Below, piece after piece: positions 1-8,413 of a stretch of DNA of 64,000 nt. A program made the translations under genes and the position numbers. The stretch is from NCBI RefSeq assembly GCF_004361855.1, contig NZ_SNWQ01000033.1, positions 1 through 64,000 on the forward strand, read 5' to 3'. Numbering within the stretch: the first letter of the stretch is position 1; each line of letters begins with the position of its first letter. Below the pieces are notes generated by a model. The model made no database searches, was not told where the DNA came from, and saw nothing but the letters and a program-made list of their open reading frames with translations. The stretch is from Kribbella caucasensis (GTDB lineage Bacteria; Actinomycetota; Actinomycetes; Propionibacteriales; Kribbellaceae).

Positions 1-259
1 GATCCGTCAACCTGTCACCCGATCGGGACTTGACCTGACCAACCCTCGCCACACCCCAACCGTACCGCACCAGACCCTAAGTTACCGGTATTGGGCCGCG
101 CCTTTTCCCACGACGTTCACCACAACGGTCTTCAGCCAATGCAGCTCGGGGTGGTTTAGAGCCTCTCCCCGCAGAGCGGCTCTGGAGGGCCAACAAACCT
201 CCATCTCTCGCACAGCACCGCGTTCAGCGAAGCGCCATCGCTTCTCCACCTCCCGCGTT
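1..259. other. No recognisable gene
   Basis: No frame here reads as a recognisable protein. The stretch lies just upstream of a transposase remnant and is probably decayed mobile-element or insertion-site DNA. Confidence 0.4.
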
Positions 260-601
260 CATGTTCACAACAAGACCCTGAAGTACCGGCCCGACTTCCC
301 CAACACGTTCGGCTCGATCGAAGACGCCCGGACCTTCTGCCAGCGCTTCTTCACCTGGTACAACACCGAGCACTACCACTCCGGCATCGGCTGGCACCAC
401 CCGATCGACGTCCACTACGGACGCGCCGAGACCGTACGCGCTGCACGCGCCGTCGTGCTCTCCGCGGCCCACGCGCGCAACCCCGAACGGTTCGCACGCA
501 AGCATCCCGAACCACCCGCCCTGCCAACAGCAGCGTGGATCAACAGACCCAGCGACCCCGACGAGAAGGAACAGCAACCGGTTGACTCAATGAATCCCTA
601 A
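260..601 (+). pseudogene. IS3-family transposase, C-terminal remnant
   Basis: The + frame from about 260 reads as the end of an IS3-type OrfB (DDE integrase core). It contains KTLKYRPDFP, then GSIEDARTFCQRFF and WYNTEHYHSGIGWH, the conserved stretch around the last catalytic Glu, then a basic and Pro-rich tail ending at TAA. The N-terminal two-thirds with the first two catalytic Asp residues is absent, and upstream frames are degenerate. It is therefore a dead fragment. Its end overlaps the stop of the convergent minus-strand gene by 15 bp, so element DNA may have rewritten that gene's last codons. Confidence 0.8.
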
Positions 602-1483
602 CCAACCCGCCTCAAAAATCTTGACAGCTTCCGGGGCGACGATGTCGGTGAAGTCGTTGGGTTCCCACTTCTGCTGCGTCTGTCGGTGCTTGGCGCTGCG
701 GAGCACGTTGGTGACGTACCGGGTCGGCAGGTCGTCCATGAACTGGAGAAGGCCACGAGCGGTGAGGCTGCCCTCAAACTGCTCGTAAGTCATGCCGATG
801 TTCTGCAGGGCGGCGATGATGGCAGGCTTGATGTCACCGAAGTCGGCCGCGCGGACAGCGATATCGATCGCGTCGCCGGTGAGCCCGCGTTGCTGGATGG
901 CGGCGGACAGCTTGTTCTCGAACTCAACGAACCGCTCGGCGTGGTTGGAGTCGGCACGATCGAAGCCGAGCCCACGGTATGTCGTGGGGCCGGCACGAAG
1001 CAGATACTCCTCCAGGTACTCGCAGAAGGCGTTGTCGAGCTGTGCTCGTACGCCGGGCGGCAGTGCGGCCGCGACTTGGGGGTGACGGCTGAGATCCAGT
1101 TCGGGCCATTCCATCCGGTCTCCGGCGATGTGGCGCAGGCCCACGCCGAAGACCTTCTGTTCGCGCGGACGGGCGGGCCGCCCGTAGCGGCGCTGGAGCG
1201 CGAGGTCGAGTTCGTGGTCCAAGACTGCAACCGGCACCGCCATCGTGTGCTGCCGGGAGAGTTCGCGCATGACGTCGACGACCTCGTTACGGGAGCGGTC
1301 GCTGCCTCGCTTCGAGGTCTCCCAGTACCGGTACATATCCAATGGGAACGACACGATCCCCGACTGGACGGCTGCACGACACATCGCCAATGCGTCCTGA
1401 AACGGCTCTCCTAGCGGATGGCCGACCGCGGCGCGCGCCAGATCGACCCACTTGTTCTGGTCCAGGTAGACGCGCAGCATCAT
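587..1483 (-). CDS. PIN-like hypothetical protein
   Basis: 298 aa. The protein opens with a short beta strand and an Asp-containing motif (VYLDQNKWVDLAR), reminiscent of the first acidic residue of PIN-like nucleases. I do not recognise the rest, so no activity is assigned. A purine-rich GGGGG lies just before tandem ATG codons at 1483 and 1480. The last codons run into the transposase remnant, so the native C-terminus may have been replaced. It stands alone, with no antitoxin-like partner beside it. Confidence 0.55.
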   Translation of the reverse strand: MMLRVYLDQNKWVDLARAAVGHPLGEPFQDALAMCRAAVQSGIVSFPLDMYRYWETSKRGSDRSRNEVVDVMRELSRQHTMAVPVAVLDHELDLALQRRYGRPARPREQKVFGVGLRHIAGDRMEWPELDLSRHPQVAAALPPGVRAQLDNAFCEYLEEYLLRAGPTTYRGLGFDRADSNHAERFVEFENKLSAAIQQRGLTGDAIDIAVRAADFGDIKPAIIAALQNIGMTYEQFEGSLTARGLLQFMDDLPTRYVTNVLRSAKHRQTQQKWEPNDFTDIVAPEAVKIFEAGWLGIH

Positions 1484-1817
1484 GCCCCCAAGTTTCTCGC
1501 GGTGGTCAAGCGCGTTTCAGCGTCATTCGGGCGCCGTGCCCTGCTCGTGATGCCCCGGTCGCAACGGGTTGCCCAATAGCGGTGGCATGAACTGGAGTGA
1601 CCCGCGAGACGATTTCTTGAGCCAAGAAGGTGGCAGGACTTGATCTCGCCGCAGGTTGCGGAGCAGGTGGCGTTCACGCGCTATGCGGCATGACCGGACG
1701 TACGGTTGACTTCGCGATCGCGCGCGTCGACGTCGACGACCCGATGCAGACGAGCACGTGGTGTTCGTTGTTCGACGTCCCGCCGGCCGAGAAATTCCGG
1801 CGGCAGATCGAGGCCGG
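1484..1817. other. Intergenic region with gene scraps
   Basis: No complete gene. A + frame ends in ISPQVAEQVAFTRYAA with its stop formed by the GGCATGA of the repeat at 1685-1700. A second scrap runs after the repeat and stops at 1821 against the end of the hydrolase gene. Both look like tails of lost genes; neither is identifiable. Confidence 0.4.
1685..1700 (+). repeat. CGGCATG dispersed repeat, short copy
   Basis: GCGGCATGACCGGACG, a single half-unit of the repeat family found throughout 1.6-21.6 kb, in the common + orientation. Confidence 0.6.
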
Positions 1818-2675
1818 CTAGCTCGGCGTGGCCGGGACGAACCGCTTGACGAAGTCGAGCGCGGTCTGCGCGACCTCCTGCCAGCCGTGGTCGATGGTCA
1901 GCGAATGGCCGCGGTTGGGCATCTTCTTGATCTCGGTGACGCTCGGGTTGCGCTTTTGCCGCTTGTAGGAGGCGTTGGCGATCGCCCAGGGAACCGTGTG
2001 GTCCTTCTCCCCGTCGAGGATCAGTAGCGGGCCCCGATCGGGGTTCTTCGTGTCGACCGTCGACTCGGTCCAGGGGTTGAGGTTGGCGTTCGCCATCTGG
2101 GCCAGGGCGATCCCCGACCCGGCCACGTGGTAGGCGTCGTAAAGGCGCTTCGCCTCGTCCTCATCGAGGGCGTTCGTCCAGCCGTATTTGAACTGGTCGG
2201 AGGTGAGCGTGATGGCTCGGCCTCGATACCGGGGGTTCAACAGGAAAGGTCCGGCCGCCCTGAGCGTGGAGAGGGGCAGCGGCAGGACGCCGCGAAACAC
2301 GCCCGGGTCGATGGCAACCGTGGCTGCCGAGAGCCCACGGCCGGCGAGCATCTGGGCGAACAATCCGCCGGTCGAGTGGCCCATCACGGCGGGCTTCTTC
2401 TCGAGCTTGCCGATCACATCGGCCGTGTGGTCGGCAACCTGCTTCAGTGTCTTCTTGGCGAGGACGTCCGGGTTCGCCCGCGCCTCTTCGACCGTTTCGG
2501 GATCGTCTGGCCAGTCCGGCGTCAGCGGCGCGTAACCGGCCCGCTTGAAGATGTCCGCCCAGTTCGCCCAGCTGCTCGGCAGCAGCCAGAGGCCGTGGAT
2601 GAAGACGACCGGAGTGGTGCCGGAGGCGTTTGCCGCCTCGATCTCCCTGCTCTCCCGCTCCGAAATGGACGCCAT
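1818..2675 (-). CDS. Alpha/beta hydrolase
   Basis: 285 aa, cytoplasmic, no signal peptide. Alpha/beta-hydrolase fold: oxyanion HG at residues 27-28, nucleophile elbow GHSTG with Ser101, acid Asp225 (GEKDHTVP) and base His257 (NRGHS). All three catalytic residues are present, so it should be an active hydrolase or esterase; the substrate cannot be told. I chose the ATG at 2675 over one 33 bp upstream because GAGAGGAG sits 6 bases before it. It is a single-gene unit flanked by repeats at 1685 and 2801. Confidence 0.85.
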   Translation of the reverse strand: MASISERESREIEAANASGTTPVVFIHGLWLLPSSWANWADIFKRAGYAPLTPDWPDDPETVEEARANPDVLAKKTLKQVADHTADVIGKLEKKPAVMGHSTGGLFAQMLAGRGLSAATVAIDPGVFRGVLPLPLSTLRAAGPFLLNPRYRGRAITLTSDQFKYGWTNALDEDEAKRLYDAYHVAGSGIALAQMANANLNPWTESTVDTKNPDRGPLLILDGEKDHTVPWAIANASYKRQKRNPSVTEIKKMPNRGHSLTIDHGWQEVAQTALDFVKRFVPATPS

Positions 2676-2800
2676 GCCGAACTCCTCTCGGTCGCAGTGG
2701 ACAGTCATCCGACCTAGCGAACCGACGACGAGCTCATCCTACGCAACCCGTGCCAGCTCCGGCGCTCCCCGATGGTGCCCCTTGTGCCCTACTCACTCAC

Positions 2801-2850
2801 ATCGGCATGAGCGCGCGGAACGCGGCAGATGCGGGCGCGGCAGATGTGGG
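2801..2850 (+). repeat. CGGCATG dispersed repeat, long copy
   Basis: Reads ATCGGCATGAGCGCGCGGAA, then CGCGGCAGATG, then a second GCGGCAGATG. It has two or three half-units in tandem, between divergent genes and immediately upstream of the next + gene. Confidence 0.7.
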
Positions 2851-2860
2851 TGCGACCGAT

Positions 2861-3895
2861 ATGTCGAGGTCGACTAAGCGCACCGCGATCAGCGTGGAGT
2901 CGGCAGGCATGCCTGGCGTCTCGTCTGTTGACGTCCAGGACCGGGTCGGCGAGAGTGCGGCGGTGCACTTTGATGTCTTGCGGCGGGCGCTGCCGCGCTC
3001 GTCGCGCTCTGGCTATGGCTCGGCCATGGTCCGTGTCCCGAACTCGACAACGGTGATGTCGACCCTCCCCGGCGGCAAGCTGTACGTCTGCGAGCCTCTC
3101 ACCGGTGACCTACGGGCAGGCATGCGTCTGGCCGGTGACCTGCGCGATGTCGTCTTCGACGACGGCGAGACCAACGGAGCGAGTGAGGCGTGGGCGCTGG
3201 CGACCTTCGGCCTGTGCCGGATTGACGTCGAGTCGTTGACGCGAACCGGTGACAACGTTCGGCGGGGCATTGGCAAGTACCAGGGGCGCATGGTCTCGCT
3301 GTCCGAGACCGTGCTGGGCATCTCCGCCTATCACGGCCGGTCCATGCTCCTGGTCTCGCGGCGCGACGGTACGGTGATCCAGCGGCTCCGGATGGGTGCT
3401 CCCGAGCTGGTATACGCCTTGGGCGACGGCCGACACCGCTGCTGGTCCCCGTACCACGCGGTCGCGACCGACCTGGACGTGCGGGCACAACGCTGCGTCG
3501 CACGGCACCCGCTGCCTTATGGAAAGGGGCCAATCCTGGCCGGAGATCAGGTCGTGGTGCTGTGTGGTGAGCGTCAGGACACGCCCTTTCCGAATGTCTG
3601 GAACATCGACCCCACGCACGTGGTCGCCTTCGATGCGGGCACCCTAACGCCCGTGTGGAGTGCCGCGGCGCCCGAGCAAAGCATCGAGGTTCTAGGACGG
3701 GACAGCTCCGGCCGGATCGTGATCGCGTCACGACACGCCATCTCCGTACTGAACTCGGTGGCCCTCGAAGTCGAGGGCACCTACGACCATCACAGTGATC
3801 TCGGCGGCGCACTACTGATTCCCGAGCACAACTGCGTCGTGGTCCGAGACCCGGTGCACCTTGCAGACAGCTACAGCGTCGTTCGGTGGCAGTGA
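2861..3895 (+). CDS. Beta-propeller-like hypothetical protein
   Basis: 344 aa from the ATG at 2861; that start is uncertain, and the ATG at 3026, where the regular fold begins, is an alternative. The chain is a series of short beta-rich segments ending in Asp, Gly or aromatic residues (GKLYVCEP, FGLCRIDVES, VVAFDAGTLTPVWS, GRIVIASRHAI), the spacing expected of a WD/PQQ-type propeller. No signal peptide, membrane segment or catalytic motif is visible. Function unknown. It stands alone between two repeat copies, and the upstream copy ends only 10 bp before the ATG. Confidence 0.65.
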   Translation: MSRSTKRTAISVESAGMPGVSSVDVQDRVGESAAVHFDVLRRALPRSSRSGYGSAMVRVPNSTTVMSTLPGGKLYVCEPLTGDLRAGMRLAGDLRDVVFDDGETNGASEAWALATFGLCRIDVESLTRTGDNVRRGIGKYQGRMVSLSETVLGISAYHGRSMLLVSRRDGTVIQRLRMGAPELVYALGDGRHRCWSPYHAVATDLDVRAQRCVARHPLPYGKGPILAGDQVVVLCGERQDTPFPNVWNIDPTHVVAFDAGTLTPVWSAAAPEQSIEVLGRDSSGRIVIASRHAISVLNSVALEVEGTYDHHSDLGGALLIPEHNCVVVRDPVHLADSYSVVRWQ

Positions 3896-3998
3896 CCGAT
3901 CTGCCTGGGCTCGTCAGACCGACTGCCATGTCCGGTTAAGCACGACGGATATGTCGGCTGGTCAGCCGATGCCCGCTCGCGCTGAGACCGAGCGATCA

Positions 3999-4050
3999 GC
4001 GGCAGATCCGGACGTTGGCATGAGTACGCGGATCGCGGCATGATCGTGCG
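3999..4050 (+). repeat. CGGCATG dispersed repeat, long copy
   Basis: Reads GCGGCAGATCCGGACGTTGG, then CATGAGTACGCGGATCGCGG, then CATGATCG. It follows the stop of the propeller-like gene by about 100 bp. Confidence 0.65.
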
Positions 4051-4077
4051 ACAGCCCGCATCGCGACACGTGAGCTG

Positions 4078-4308
4078 CTACGTCGTCGTGGACGGCCTTC
4101 GTCGGCCGTGAGTGAAGTACGCAATCGGCAGCGCACCAACCGAGTTGATCAGCGTGATGGCGACCGCCCAGCGCAACTTGGACCCTCTGACTTCAGCAGC
4201 CGGTCGACGCGCAAGGTCAACCAGGGCAGCGATTTTTAGTGCACCCTCAAGAGCACCGCCCACGATGATGAGGCGACGCCTGCGAGTACTGAGTTCGTCC
4301 CACTTCAT
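4078..4308 (-). CDS. Small two-helix membrane protein (PLDc_N-like)
   Basis: 76 aa from the ATG at 4308 (MKWDELSTRRR); the frame stays open upstream to 4401. Two hydrophobic helices (LIIVGGALEGALKIAALVDL and WAVAITLINSVGALPIAYF) flank the motif RRPAAEVRGSKLRW, the pattern of small actinobacterial PLDc_N / DUF5652-type proteins that end in an Arg-rich tail. Role unknown. No clear ribosome-binding site supports either start, so the N-terminus is uncertain. Confidence 0.65.
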   Translation of the reverse strand: MKWDELSTRRRRLIIVGGALEGALKIAALVDLARRPAAEVRGSKLRWAVAITLINSVGALPIAYFTHGRRRPSTTT

Positions 4309-4509
4309 CCTGGCCACGTCTACACCATGCGCCCACCCAACTTCCGCTGCAAGCAGCAACCCTCGCTTCAGCGCGCACAGCCAGGAGCGCGCGCCCGTCA
4401 CGAATCGTGCTCCCGTTCACAAATCGGCACGACCGTGGGAGGCGCGGGCTACACGCGCATCCATGTGGCGGTGCCGCTCGACCAGCTGGCGCTCGCTACT
4501 GTGGTGAAG

Positions 4510-4575
4510 GTGACCGACCCAGACAGCGTGCGTGCTTCCGACCGTGAACGGGAAGCAGCTGTCGAGCGCTTGCGG
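4510..4575 (+). pseudogene. DUF1707 N-terminal fragment
   Basis: GTG at 4510 opens a frame reading TDPDSVRASDREREAAVERL, the start of the DUF1707 domain (small proteins with an R-x-S-D-x-x-R-E motif). After about 22 residues the similarity stops and an unrelated frame follows. The rest of the gene is gone. Confidence 0.5.
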
Positions 4576-4721
4576 TCCCGGGTTCATGGTTCGTCGGTCG
4601 CGGCGGTGGGGACGCGGCCGAGGTCTGGGTCCTTCAGTCAGTCCCGGCGCTGTACCGTTGCCCTCGGCAACGTCGAGGTCCGGGACGGTAGGCGCGACGG
4701 CTGCCGGTCGCGGACGCCCCG

Positions 4722-4872
4722 CTGGACTTCCGCTGGCGATTTGAGCGCCGCGAGGACCTGGAGGCGGTCGTCCGGATCGAGTTCCGGGCCGGCGATCGCC
4801 GAGCAGGTCCTCGCGGCGCACCCCGGCGTCGAGGTCGCCTACGCGGTCAACCTGTGGAGCCGGGGATTCTGA
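4722..4872 (+). pseudogene. SAM-methyltransferase C-terminal fragment, frameshifted
   Basis: One frame from 4722 reads DFRWRFERREDLEAVVRIEF. A frame one base over continues as AEQVLAAHPGVEVAYAVNLW and stops at 4872. Joined, these look like the last 50 residues of a class I methyltransferase. The frame change falls near 4785-4795, and no N-terminal Rossmann motif is present upstream. The stop abuts the stop of the convergent subtilase gene. Confidence 0.5.
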
Positions 4873-6078
4873 TCAGAACCCGCCGACGATGACGAGGGGT
4901 TCCTGTACTCCGTCGGGATCCGCGGTCCAGTCGAACGTCCCTGCACCCTGCAGGGCTGCCTGCACCTGGGCCGGCGTCGCCGCCGGATGTGTCGACCTGT
5001 ACAGCGCAGCGGCTCCGGCGACGTGCGGGCTCGACATCGACGTACCGGAGATCGAGCGGTAGCCGCCACCCCGCCAGGTGGACAGCACGCACACGCCCGG
5101 CGCCACCAGGTCGACGTCCGCCCCGAAGTTCGAGAAGAACGCGAACTCGTCGTCGGTGCCGATCTGGCAGGTCGGTGTACCCACGCCGCCCGGTACGCCG
5201 TCGAAGTCGGTCAACGCGGAGACCGTGATGACCTCGTCGTAGGACGCCGGGACGAAGAAGGCCGCGTCCGCCGCTGCGTTACCCGCGGCGACCGCATAGG
5301 TCACCCCGGCCGAGACGGATGCACAGATCGCCTCATGCATCCCGCCGTCCCCGCATGATCCCTCCGCCGCCGAACCGCCGAGGCTCATGTTGGCCACCTC
5401 GATCGTTCCGGCGTGCGCGGTCACCCAGTCGATCCCGCAGATGATCGACGAGAAGGTGCCCGAGCCCTGGCTGTTCAGCACCCGGACGGCCCAGAGTCGC
5501 GCACCCGGCGCCACCCCGACCACACCGACGTGGTTGTCCTTCGCCGCCGCGATCCCGGCCACATGGGTGCCGTGCCCGTTCAGGTCGTCGTACGACGTGC
5601 TGCCAGGGACGCAGTTGACACCGCCCACCACTTTGAGATCCGGGTGTTTCGCGTCGATGCCGGTGTCGATGATGGCGATGTCGACGTCGACCGCACCCTT
5701 GCCGTTGCCTGCTGCCGTGGAACTCACGTCGGCGTCGATCCGGTCGATGCCGGGCGGTACCGTCTGGGTGGCGGCGTGCGCCACCCCGTCGGGCACCACC
5801 CGCGCCACGGCCGGGTCCGCTGCGAGCCGGCGCGCGTCCGCGGCCGACATCACCGCGGAGTAGCCGTGCAGGGCGGAGCGGTAGACGTGCTCGACGACTG
5901 CCGAGTACCGCCGGGCATGCTCGTTCGCGACCGCACCGGGTTCACCGGTCCTGAGGGTCACGATGTACGAGCCGCGGACCGCCCCATCTGGTGGCTTTGC
6001 AGCCGCGGAAGCTGCCGCCGTGGTGCTGGTCGCGACGATCACCGCCGCGACCAGCACGGTCGAGCGTCTCGGACGCAT
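4873..6078 (-). CDS. Secreted subtilisin-like serine protease (S8)
   Basis: 401 aa. A signal peptide (residues 1 to about 27, Ala-rich) is followed by an I9-type propeptide (about 36-100). The S8 catalytic domain has Asp138 (IDTGID), His169 (GHGTHVAG), oxyanion Asn267 (AAGN) and Ser347 (GTSMSSPHVAG), so all catalytic residues are present. It should be exported and self-activating. The ATG at 6078 lies 5 bp after the stop of the upstream secreted-protein gene, so the two are probably co-transcribed and translationally coupled. An in-frame upstream ATG at 6153 lies inside that gene and is unlikely. It ends right at the PDGVQEPLVIVGGF tail with no anchor or extra domain. Confidence 0.93.
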   Translation of the reverse strand: MRPRRSTVLVAAVIVATSTTAAASAAAKPPDGAVRGSYIVTLRTGEPGAVANEHARRYSAVVEHVYRSALHGYSAVMSAADARRLAADPAVARVVPDGVAHAATQTVPPGIDRIDADVSSTAAGNGKGAVDVDIAIIDTGIDAKHPDLKVVGGVNCVPGSTSYDDLNGHGTHVAGIAAAKDNHVGVVGVAPGARLWAVRVLNSQGSGTFSSIICGIDWVTAHAGTIEVANMSLGGSAAEGSCGDGGMHEAICASVSAGVTYAVAAGNAAADAAFFVPASYDEVITVSALTDFDGVPGGVGTPTCQIGTDDEFAFFSNFGADVDLVAPGVCVLSTWRGGGYRSISGTSMSSPHVAGAAALYRSTHPAATPAQVQAALQGAGTFDWTADPDGVQEPLVIVGGF

Positions 6079-6083
6079 CGTCC

Positions 6084-6905
6084 TCAGCCCTTCTGGCCGG
6101 TCAGCCGGACGACGCGCTCCTCGAAGTCGACGCCGCACTCGAAGGTGCCGCACGCCACCGCGAAGGTCACGCTCGCTGCCTTGCCACCGGCGAACGTGCC
6201 GTTGTCCGCGGTGATCTCGACGCTCCAGGGCCGGGTCGTCCCGTCACAGGTGATGTCGGTCGTGCTGAACCCGCGGACCACGAACCGGCCGACGGTCTGC
6301 GACAGCTGGGTGTCGAGGAAGGCGAACACCGCGGTGCTGTCACACGTCACCGTGCCGGTCACGATGGCCGAACCGGTGCGGGTGAACCGGGCGGTCGGGT
6401 CGACGGTCACGTCGATGGACGGCGGCGGTGGCGCGACGTCGATCGTGAGATTCAGCGTGCCGCCGTTGCCCGCGCCGTCGGACTGGTCGTCGAAGACCAG
6501 GATGGTGTAGGTCTCACCCGCGATCGCGCTCCAGCCCACCGCGCCGGGCGCGCACGCCACAACGTTCCAGGCACCCGGAGCGCCGGTGGCGACGATCGCC
6601 CCGGCCGGGTACGACGACGTGGACATGTCGGCGACCAGACCGCTGTCCGTCGTGGCGGTGAGCTGGTACCAGACGCTCGCGTCGGTGGCCGGCGCTCCAC
6701 AGTTGGCGTTCAGTTCGGCGTCGTCGGCGTCGGTGGTCGCCTCGGTGGTGTCGACGGTTGCCGAGTACGGCAGCGCACCGATGACCACCCTCCCCGGGTA
6801 GGTGTCGTTGCTCGGCGCAGCGGCGTACGCCGAGCCACCGGCGTTCACCACGGTCGCGATCACCAGCGCGGCAACGGCCGCGTAGCGTAGACGTGCAAGT
6901 CTCAT
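6084..6905 (-). CDS. Secreted protein, DUF6299-like
   Basis: 273 aa. A signal peptide (residues 1 to about 28, ending AYA) precedes a beta-rich body with the pattern SNDTYPGRVVIGALPYS, WYQLTATTDSGLVADMS and FDDQ, as in secreted actinobacterial proteins carrying pre-peptidase-like domains. A Pro-rich linker (PPPPS) then leads to a C-terminal beta domain (VDPTARFTRTGSAIVTGTV) that resembles DUF6299. There is no catalytic motif. It is the first gene of a two-gene unit with the subtilase and may act as its extracellular partner (inference from linkage). A palindrome at 7068-7086 lies 163 bp upstream. Confidence 0.75.
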   Translation of the reverse strand: MRLARLRYAAVAALVIATVVNAGGSAYAAAPSNDTYPGRVVIGALPYSATVDTTEATTDADDAELNANCGAPATDASVWYQLTATTDSGLVADMSTSSYPAGAIVATGAPGAWNVVACAPGAVGWSAIAGETYTILVFDDQSDGAGNGGTLNLTIDVAPPPPSIDVTVDPTARFTRTGSAIVTGTVTCDSTAVFAFLDTQLSQTVGRFVVRGFSTTDITCDGTTRPWSVEITADNGTFAGGKAASVTFAVACGTFECGVDFEERVVRLTGQKG

Positions 6906-7067
6906 GGTCTTCCCCTCTTCGTGCCGGGCGCACTGCAGTACGCCCTCGCGTCACTGACGACGTGCCTGGGTAGCCGGAAACCCAGCGGGCCACCATCCCT
7001 CCCGCGACCCTGAGCCGCGCCCGACAGACCCACCCGGCAGGCACCATGCCGCCGTGCAGCGCCGGCT

Positions 7068-7086
7068 CATCTACAACTAGTAGATG
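7068..7086. promoter_or_regulatory. Operator-like palindrome
   Basis: CATCTACAACTAGTAGATG pairs at eight of nine positions around a central C. Its CTAC...GTAG arms resemble operators of the BlaI/CopY family (TACA-TGTA type dyads), but no blaI-like gene lies in the window. It lies upstream of the secreted protein/subtilase pair. Confidence 0.4.
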
Positions 7087-7240
7087 CCCCCGCGGCCCGG
7101 ATAGTTGGCACACCGGGGGGCTTTCTCGACCAGCTTCACCGATCGGCTCGGCCCGCTCGGCGGAAGCGAACGGCGCTCACCAGCAGCGGTCTGCGGATCG
7201 AGGTGGTCGGCCGCGAGACCCCCGCGTTCGCGCCCGGCCT

Positions 7241-7262
7241 GCGGCATGAGCGAGCGATTTCG
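7241..7262 (+). repeat. CGGCATG dispersed repeat, half copy
   Basis: GCGGCATGAGCGAGCGATTT; one half-unit, + orientation. Confidence 0.45.
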
Positions 7263-7345
7263 CCTCGCTGGAGTGCCCTGCCGCGTTAGTGCTCGTGTTG
7301 GTCCATTGCCGCCTCGATGGCGGGAAAGCTACCTAGTCGGGCCGC

Positions 7346-7588
7346 CTACGGCCAAGGCGGCGATTCAGGTCGGGACCCGCTCCATGTGAGGTGCACGATC
7401 GCCCAGCTGTGATCAGACCGGCCGAAGACGACGTCACCGCAACCAGCGCACCTGGCCACCGCGCGCAACTCGAGGCCGTGCAGGTCATGCCCAGGACCGA
7501 TTTCGGCCAGGGCTTCTGTCTCAAGCGCCTTAGCAGTGCGGTCGTTGAGGCCCATCCACGGCTCTCGAAACCTCTCGGCCTGCGTCAC
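7346..7588 (-). CDS. Small hypothetical protein, probably truncated
   Basis: 80 aa from a GTG at 7588; the ATG twelve codons in is an alternative. The core GPGHDLHGLELRAVARCAG, CGDVVFGRSDHSWAIVHLTW and RPESPPWP matches a small conserved actinobacterial family as I remember it. Members usually continue about 20 residues past PPWP; here a stop follows directly, so the C-terminus may be lost. Function unknown. Confidence 0.5.
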   Translation of the reverse strand: MTQAERFREPWMGLNDRTAKALETEALAEIGPGHDLHGLELRAVARCAGCGDVVFGRSDHSWAIVHLTWSGSRPESPPWP

Positions 7589-7633
7589 GACGCGAGGATT
7601 ACACGCATCACCCCGCTGCAGCCAGCACGCAAT

Positions 7634-7658
7634 GCGGCATGAGCGGACGGGACGACGT
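7634..7658 (+). repeat. CGGCATG dispersed repeat
   Basis: GCGGCATGAGCGGACGGGAC then GACGTT; ends 13 bp before the GTG of the next + gene. Confidence 0.6.
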
Positions 7659-7670
7659 TAGAGTCGCCGC

Positions 7671-8165
7671 GTGGGGCTTGAGACGTTCGAGGGTGCCGAT
7701 CTGACTGCGTTGTTTCCAGACTTGTTTGCGGGGGAGGTCGCACGGATGCGGGCTGCCGCGAGAGGAGTCGAAGCGGTGCGATTGCCGGACGCCACCTTCC
7801 GATGGGACTGGTGGCCGGAGAACCTGCGAAAGGATCCGGTCGACAAGGGCATCCGGTTGGTCGTTCTTGGGACGACGCTGACGCTCTCCAACAACCTCAG
7901 CGACTGGCTGGAGCTCGCGCTTTGTCTTGTTCGGGAGCAGCGGCCACGGCTGACCGTGTCCGCGACGATCGAAGTTGCGTGCTGGTGCGATCCCGACCAC
8001 AACATGCACGTGGTACGTAGCGAAGAACGGCTCGTCGGCACCGCGACCGCGTTGACTGAGGCGTTCGAGTCAGCGGCGGATGCGGTCGTGCGCTGGGCCG
8101 GTGAAAATCGCGACCCGCTTGTCCACAGGACCGCCGCCGGTCTTCCGAACCCAGAACCGCGATGA
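7671..8165 (+). CDS. Hypothetical protein
   Basis: 164 aa from a GTG at 7671. Soluble, with Trp-rich patches (FRWDWWPENL, LSDWLELALCL) and a CWCDPDHNMH stretch that could bind metal, though no known motif is complete. I do not recognise the family. The C-terminal residues (HRTAAGLPNPEPR) run up to the presumed left end of the IS110 element, so the end may have been altered by insertion. Confidence 0.5.
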   Translation: MGLETFEGADLTALFPDLFAGEVARMRAAARGVEAVRLPDATFRWDWWPENLRKDPVDKGIRLVVLGTTLTLSNNLSDWLELALCLVREQRPRLTVSATIEVACWCDPDHNMHVVRSEERLVGTATALTEAFESAADAVVRWAGENRDPLVHRTAAGLPNPEPR

Positions 8166-8169
8166 AGGT

Positions 8170-8412
8170 CAATCGCTCGGTCATCGGCTGCTTGTTGAAT
8201 TGCCCGTAGGACCAATCCTGGCGAGGCTTGGTCCAGGCGCTCGGCTCGTCGCTCCCTTTTCGGCTGCCCACGCTGGTCGTGTGGCTCTCATTTGGCCTGC
8301 GCGGGCCGGGCGTCGCTGGGGCCAGGAGAGGCTCAAGAGGGGTTTGCGCGGCTCGAAGCAGCGTTGCCCTCCCGGCTCGATAACCAACATCGAACCGAGC
8401 ATGGGGAGGACC
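8170..8412 (+). ncRNA. Candidate IS110 bridge RNA region
   Basis: Non-coding left end of the IS110 element, just upstream of the transposase start. Established work on IS110 elements places the bridge RNA here. I can see GC-rich potential stems (for example around 8275-8330) but cannot define loops or RNA ends by eye. Confidence 0.4.
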
Positions 8413-8413
8413 A

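Larger units (their letters stand above)
6906..7345. other. Long non-coding gap
   Basis: No convincing gene in either strand. It holds the palindrome at 7068-7086 and a repeat half-unit at 7241-7262; otherwise nothing recognised. Confidence 0.4.

Noticed and set aside
686..1414. Large + strand frame opposite the PIN-like gene
   Set aside because: Composition and lack of any motif show it is an antisense shadow.
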